A stretch of 64,000 nucleotides of DNA from NCBI GenBank assembly GCA_013368315.1, contig JAACJM010000224.1, forward strand, positions 62,001 to 126,000, written 5' to 3'. Shown here in pieces: positions 59,099 through 64,000 of this stretch; positions within the stretch are counted from its first letter, which is position 1, and each line of letters opens with the position of its first letter. Under the pieces are notes generated by a model that saw only the letters and a list, made by a program, of their open reading frames with translations, was not told where the DNA came from and made no database searches. The position numbers were made by a program, and so were the translations under genes. This stretch comes from Tetrapyrgos nigripes. Lineage: Eukaryota; Basidiomycota; Agaricomycetes; Agaricales; Campanellaceae.

Positions 59099-59514
59099 TG
59101 CAAAGAAAAACGCGTACAAAAGTGTCACACCGTCACACGGCCCGGCACAAACCGAGTTTTTAACGTCTTATAATTATAGTAGGCTCTATGTAAGACTATT
59201 TCTCTTTGCGATAGATTGAGAAGTTGGAGGTTTGTTTGTTTGACGTCATTGCCGAAAAGGAATATTGAGGAATACAGCGTCCACGAGTGTAGACATCCAA
59301 GCGACATCCAACCTAAGTGCAACCACTCGCTAGAATGCGACTCATTGGCAATAGTAATGGCGGTGCCCGCAAGTCACATGGAGGAGGAGATGGCAGAACT
59401 TAGAAGATTCAAGAAGACAGTTGATGCAATACTTGGTCTCACTGCTGGCTAACTCTTTTCCCGCATCTCCAACAGGCCATTTAAGTGTGTAACCACTTTC
59501 TGTCCTTCGTTCCC
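59099..59514. promoter_or_regulatory. divergent promoter region UBP12/DAK1
   Basis: 416 bp between two divergent start codons. A plus-strand frame at 59216-59452 crosses it but is best read as leader sequence. No TATA box or repeat was found. Confidence 0.5.
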
Positions 59515-61405
59515 ATGTCCATCCAAACCAAACACTTTCTCAACTCTCCCGACACTCTCGTGGTTGATGCTCTGAGCGGCCTCTGTGCCCTCAATCCAGC
59601 TTTATCTTTTGACAGGGACAACAAGATCGTACATCTTGCCAAGCAGGATCGCTCCAAGGTTGCCCTCTTTTGCGGAGGAGGCTCAGGACACGAGCCTGCC
59701 CACAGTGGATTCGTAGGCGACGGAGTTCTCACCGCTGCAGTCTGCGGAAATATATTCGCTTCCCCAAACGCGAGTCAGGTCCGTCGTGCCATCGATCTCG
59801 TTCACAACGAGAAAGGAACTGTCATCATCGTAAAGTAAGTTGTCACTGGCAATCCTTTGGTCTCGTCCTAGTAACTTTATAAAGGAACTACACCGGCGAC
59901 GTTCTCAACTTTGGTCTCGCAAAGGAACAGTACGCTGCATCTCATCCCGATTTTGCTAACCGTGTCAAATTCGTCATCGTTGGCGATGACGTCGCGGTCG
60001 GAAGAACTCAAGGCAGCATCGTTGGGAGACGTGGTCTGGCCGGCACGGTTCTAGTTTACAAGATTGCTGGAGCACTTGCTCATCGCGGTGGTTCTCTCGA
60101 CGACGTCTACAACATCGCTCAATGGACTGCAAACCGAGTAGCAACGATTGGTGTTGGTTTAGAGCACTGTCATGTGGGTCCTTCACAAGCTGTATCCTTT
60201 TTCCGATTTTCCGAACTTCCGTCTTCTAGGTGCCTGGAACCGCGGCTGCATCTTCTCACCTCTCAAATTCGGAAATCGAGATTGGAATGGGTATTCACAA
60301 CGAAGCTGGAAATAAACGCATTTCTATGCCACCTTTGTCCGAGCTCATGCCCCAGTTGCTTGATCTTATAATGAACCAAGACGACGAGGAGCGTTCCTTT
60401 GTTCCATTCCAAGGCTCCGGCAAGGACAAAGTGGTCCTGTTGGTGAACAACCTCGGCGGCATCAGTGAACTCGAATTATCCGGTATCGTCTCCGAGGCCA
60501 AAGTGGCACTCGGCAAGCGAGGCGTCGGTATCGAGCGCGTCCTCTCAGGTAGTTTCATGACGTCACTAAACATGCCCGGATTCTCCATCACTCTTCTGCT
60601 CCTACCCAATCAATCCAACGGCCCCGATTCTTCGCATATACTATCTCTTCTTGATGATCCAACCTCCGCCCCAGGCTGGAAGTTTAGCTCTCACGTCGCT
60701 CCTCCTTCTGAGCTGACACTCACCACTCCCAGCACCGCTTCCACCACCAAAGCAACTCACCACCCAATCCCTGCTCCCTCTCCCGAAACCTTCGTCTCCT
60801 CTCTAACCTCCGCCTGCAAGGCTCTCATTGCCGCCGAACCCCAAATCACATCCTACGACAACATCGCCGGAGACGGCGATTGTGGCCTCACCCTCCAATC
60901 AGGAGCCAACGCCGTCCTATCCTCCATCTCCTCCTCCCTCATCTCCGGCTCCGACGTCGTAGGCTCCATCATCCAAATCGCCAAAGTCGCAGAAGAAAAA
61001 ATGGGTGGAACATCCGGTGCTCTCTACTCTATCTGGTTTTCCGCTTTGGCGCAAGGGTTGCAACAAGTGGCTGCTAGAGATGGGGTTAAGGAGATTACGA
61101 GGGATGTTTGGGTTGAGGCGTTGAAAGGGGCTTTGGAGAAGTTGTTTACGTATACGAGGGCTAGGCCGCCGTCGAGGACTTTGGTGGATCCACTGGCAGC
61201 GTTTGTGGGTGCGTTGGAAAAGGGACAGGAGGGGTCTTGGAAGAAGGCAGTGGAGAAGGCTGCTGAGGCAGCAGAGAAGACGAGGGAGTTGGAAGCTAAG
61301 GCTGGGAGAAGTGCATATGTTGAAGGAGATAGGTTGAAGGAAGAGAATGTACCGGATCCTGGAGCATGGGGTGTCAAGATTATCCTCGAAGGCTTGGGAT
61401 TGTAA
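59515..61405 (+). CDS. DAK1: dihydroxyacetone kinase
   Basis: ATP-dependent phosphorylation of dihydroxyacetone (and glyceraldehyde) to feed glycolysis. The frame is open from 59485, but the first ATG is at 59515. Three exons join as TVIIVK|NYTGDVLNFGLA and GLEHCH|VPGTAAASS. The N-terminal DhaK domain has LFCGGGSGHEPAHSGFVGDG and the substrate-binding His in EIGMGIHNEAGNKR. The C-terminal DhaL domain has the nucleotide-binding YDNIAGDGDCGLTL, then EEKMGGTSGALYSIWFSALA. The protein ends GVKIILEGLGL. Two domains in one chain is the ATP-dependent eukaryotic form. It is inside the inverted-duplication bracket. Confidence 0.95.
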
Positions 61406-61469
61406 AATGAAGCTTGAGCGAGAAGAACCAAATGTACGATGACATGTACAATGTATGCACTCACACTTG

Positions 61470-62580
61470 AGTGAAATTGATATACATATTATACCATGCT
61501 AGCACTCAAGATCACCATTGTGTAGATCTGGTTGTGAGCTCAAAGAAGCGTCGTTGACATTTCCAACAAATAAAGATGAGCACCGATAATTCCGACGAGA
61601 AAGGCGATAATAGATTAACTTTAAAATCATGATACAAGGATGATCTATGTAGCTTTTACACAAAATGTACAGAGTAATAGTCCATTGAAGTAACCGAATT
61701 TGTCCACTGGATGAGGTGTTGGACAGCTTCTGCTGCCGGTACGTGTTTCTAGTCCAGGACTCCACTAGGAGGCGCCATGCGCTCAGATGAGGTAGGCAGG
61801 CGAGGGGCGTCCCAGCGATGTGGGATGGATGACTCGCGGAATGGACATCGCGAGTAAAGAATAATCATCAATGCCAGCTGTATCTCGAATGCTCAAGCGC
61901 TCAGCATTGAAAGCAATGACAGGTTGGCAGTGAATAAAGATGAGATTTCGAGCACAGAAGAGTATTCGTGCTGAAGGATGATTTAGAAGCCTTTGAAGAA
62001 CTTCTTGAAAGTCGAAGTCGAGGAGGATGTGGACCTCTTCTCGACATTAGAGTTGGTGGTGGAAGGACGGAGCACATGCCAAAGCTGCTCGTACGTCTCG
62101 TGAGTCTCTCTGGGAGAGGATGAGGGTGTGATGACGAATAGGCCGAGTGCGGCAGAGGAAGAGGCAGAGTAAGAGTTGTAGGTGGAGTAAGACATGTCGA
62201 TGATGATAGGAAGTGAGGATGAAGGCTGGATGTAAATACGAAGGACGCTTTGATACTGAAGTTACCTCCTCAGAATCAAAGCTGCTATATACTTTCCATG
62301 CAGAGGACGATTGGGGTTGAAGCTTGAGGCGTATCCAGGTCGGATTTCCATCTTGGTAGTTTGAGAGGAGGAATGGTTCAGAAATTGCTTGAAAAGGGCC
62401 AAGCCAAAGCGAGAAAAACAGAGGTTCCATGGTAACAGTTCACAAGGGGGTAGTCTAGATGACAGACAGCAAGTCGATTGGATAGTTGAGCGGACAATGG
62501 AAAAGTTGAAGTTATGGTTCGCCCAAAAAGGCAATCCCGTATTTATATCTATTTGTACTTCGAGACGCGTCGGGACTTGG
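61470..62580 (-). repeat. inverted duplication, right arm
   Basis: Reverse-orientation copy of 53145-54270, carrying the same ORF. Differences cluster outside the ORF: small indels near 61770-61780 and 61960-61975, and changes near 62440-62455. The 8-kb interval between the arms holds the protease and kinase genes. Confidence 0.9.
61983..62195 (-). CDS. 70-residue Ser-rich protein, copy B
   Basis: Same protein as at 53536-53748, residue for residue. The coding sequences differ at one third-codon base (Ile att versus atc). The upstream leader and TATA-like tatata (near 62290) are also conserved, so this copy should be transcribed in the same way. Function unknown. Confidence 0.65.
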   Translation of the reverse strand: MSYSTYNSYSASSSAALGLFVITPSSSPRETHETYEQLWHVLRPSTTNSNVEKRSTSSSTSTFKKFFKGF

Positions 62581-63000
62581 TCGGTAACGAGGCCCTTATT
62601 TAATTGGTGCAATAGTACGCTGAGCTTCATCGAAGCGAGGATGACGATGGTAGAGGACAAGAGCGGCTATGGTGGCCGTGGCAGCAAACGGTATCGGCTT
62701 CGGGTGAAAGAAAGACCGGTGCCGACGTATCCAAATTGCATAAGCAGAAGCCTCAGATTATAAGAATGAGTCCTTAAAGGACCTCGTAGCCCTATTGTCA
62801 GATGTCGATACAGCTAGAAAGAACATCGAAAGTAGTCTCGTTGAAGCGTATGACTCGTTCAAATTCACAGAGGAATCGAGAGTAGCGTACACATCAAGAT
62901 GAAAGGAACGGTTCCGGGAAGAAATTTTAGAAAGAACGATCTGCAAAAGGACTATCAACGTAGTGCAAGGGCCCTCACCAAGAGCAACCCCGTTCTCCAC
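62581..63000. other. intergenic, nothing recognised
   Basis: Between the right arm and the membrane-protein stop codon. A minus-strand frame at 62758-63000 lacks protein-like composition and is probably 3' untranslated sequence of the next gene. Confidence 0.45.
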
Positions 63001-64000
63001 CTAAACATTTTCATCTCCCTTACATATACACTCGATCATATCTAGATTCTTTCCAGCTTGAGGGCTCCTCGTTCCAATACCATCATCAACTTCATCCATC
63101 TCCCGACTGCCACGAGATTCCATTTCACGAGAGGGCTCGATAGCGATGTCGATGGTACTAGCACTAGGGCTCCGCGCAGCTTCTCCGAATCTCAAAGACA
63201 TCGTAAAATTGCTAGGCCTGCTTCGTCTTCCTCGTCCTTCTTCCCCATGTTGACTAAAGTCGCCCTTCAACGTTGTATCGCAATACGTCATCTGCAGTGC
63301 AGTAAGTAGAACAATTGTCGTTGGATACATACTCGCTGCGTGAGGCATTAGGATACCGACGTAGGCACCCACTTGATAACTTGCTTGGATGACGGAGGAT
63401 GTTTTGGTTACGATGACTAGAATCTGGTTTACGGAGGTTAGTATTAGTAGTTCAAAGTGGATCGGGATGGTGAGCTGAAGATCACCGTACCGGTAAGTAC
63501 TTACCCAGAGAAAACAGTACACAATTCCAGATTCCAGCAAGATAATGAGGATTTGCTCTACTTTGAAGCCATTATTGTGCTTATATGAATCTTCAAGGTG
63601 GATTTTGATGAACTTTCTGTAAACCCTGAAAGAAAAAGAAGAAAAAAACAGTGACGTAGGAGTCAGCTACGTTTGTTGAGGTTGCGAAACTAAGACTTGG
63701 ACCGCGGCTTGAGGTAAGACTTACCATGTCTTGTACCCAATGGTGGATGTGGCAATAAAGTTGGTGAATAGAAGCGACGCTGGGAGCATCATCTCGAATG
63801 TGAGGGAGGCGTTCTGCGCAGCGTACGTGCATAATAATCGGTAATCATAAGTGCACTCATTAGCTTTAATAAACGATTTTCTCTCACCGCGAAAATAACA
63901 CTCGCCGAGTTGTTCAGTGAGCTCAATACTGCATCCACTATGGACACCGCTGTGAATAAGATGGCCACGGAGAGAGAAATTGAGAGACAAAGTTTTAATC
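63001..64000 (-). CDS. multi-pass membrane protein, 3' part (cut by window edge)
   Basis: Exons on the minus strand join through introns with GTGAG/GTAAG donors. From the right edge: SISLSVAILFTAVSIVDAVL, NNSASVIFA, AQNASLTFEMMLPASLLFTN, TIGYKTWVYRKFIKIHLEDS, EQILIILLESGIVYCFLW, LVIVTKTSSVIQASYQVGAY and HAASMYPTTIVLLTALQMTY. At least four hydrophobic helices are seen, followed by a cytosolic-type Ser/Arg/Glu-rich tail. This layout fits the large agaricomycete family of uncharacterised seven-helix proteins, as I recall it; the N-terminus and any further helices lie beyond 64000. Confidence 0.75.

Noticed and set aside
59216..59452. 78-codon plus-strand frame in the UBP12/DAK1 gap
   Set aside because: No splice or motif support; best explained as promoter and leader sequence.

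Overview
The window is nuclear DNA of a filamentous basidiomycete, most likely an agaricomycete. Genes are dense and cut by many 50-60 bp GT-AG introns with CTAAC/CTGAC-like branch sites. The conserved proteins (UFD4-like HECT ligase, PAF1, TRM82, CCZ1, UBP12-like protease) look fungal, both tRNA genes carry introns, and repeats include a chromovirus and remnants of proteins seen in agaricomycete genomes. All functional calls rest on reading motifs by eye; no database search was run.

Layout. 0-28 kb is an ordinary housekeeping arm: the N-terminal part of a Rho GEF (minus, runs off the left edge), a small mitochondrial-type protein, an unknown protein, a carnitine acetyltransferase with both mitochondrial and peroxisomal-type signals, a class III aminotransferase, a large UFD4/TRIP12-type HECT ligase, a secreted tannase/feruloyl esterase, ribosomal protein eL43, a divergent PAF1/TRM82 pair and a serine-rich unknown protein.

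28-47 kb is a repeat island. It holds a 497-bp hAT-type MITE with an 8-bp target duplication, an 80-bp minisatellite, a decayed DUF6589-like gene and a decayed RecQ-like helicase gene. The helicase copy is split in the middle of its reading frame by a 7,756-bp Ty3/Gypsy chromovirus with identical 476-bp LTRs and a 5-bp target duplication. This element has a normal gag and protease-RT-RNaseH-integrase-chromodomain order, but also an ATG-less open frame before gag and a 180-residue ORF after the chromodomain. That last ORF combines two Cys/His knuckles with six GW/WG motifs, the feature of Argonaute-binding proteins, and is the most interesting item in the window.

47-64 kb returns to housekeeping genes: deoxyribose-phosphate aldolase, a five-finger CCCH protein, tRNA-Pro, CCZ1, tRNA-Met, a UBP12-like ubiquitin protease, dihydroxyacetone kinase and the 3' part of a multi-pass membrane protein that runs off the right edge. 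The protease/kinase pair is bracketed by a ~1.1-kb inverted duplication. Each arm carries the same 70-residue Ser-rich protein of unknown function (one synonymous difference), although the flanks have diverged more.

The genes do not form one pathway. Two ubiquitin-system genes, two RNA-modification/processing genes and several mitochondrial or peroxisomal metabolism genes sit as independent units.
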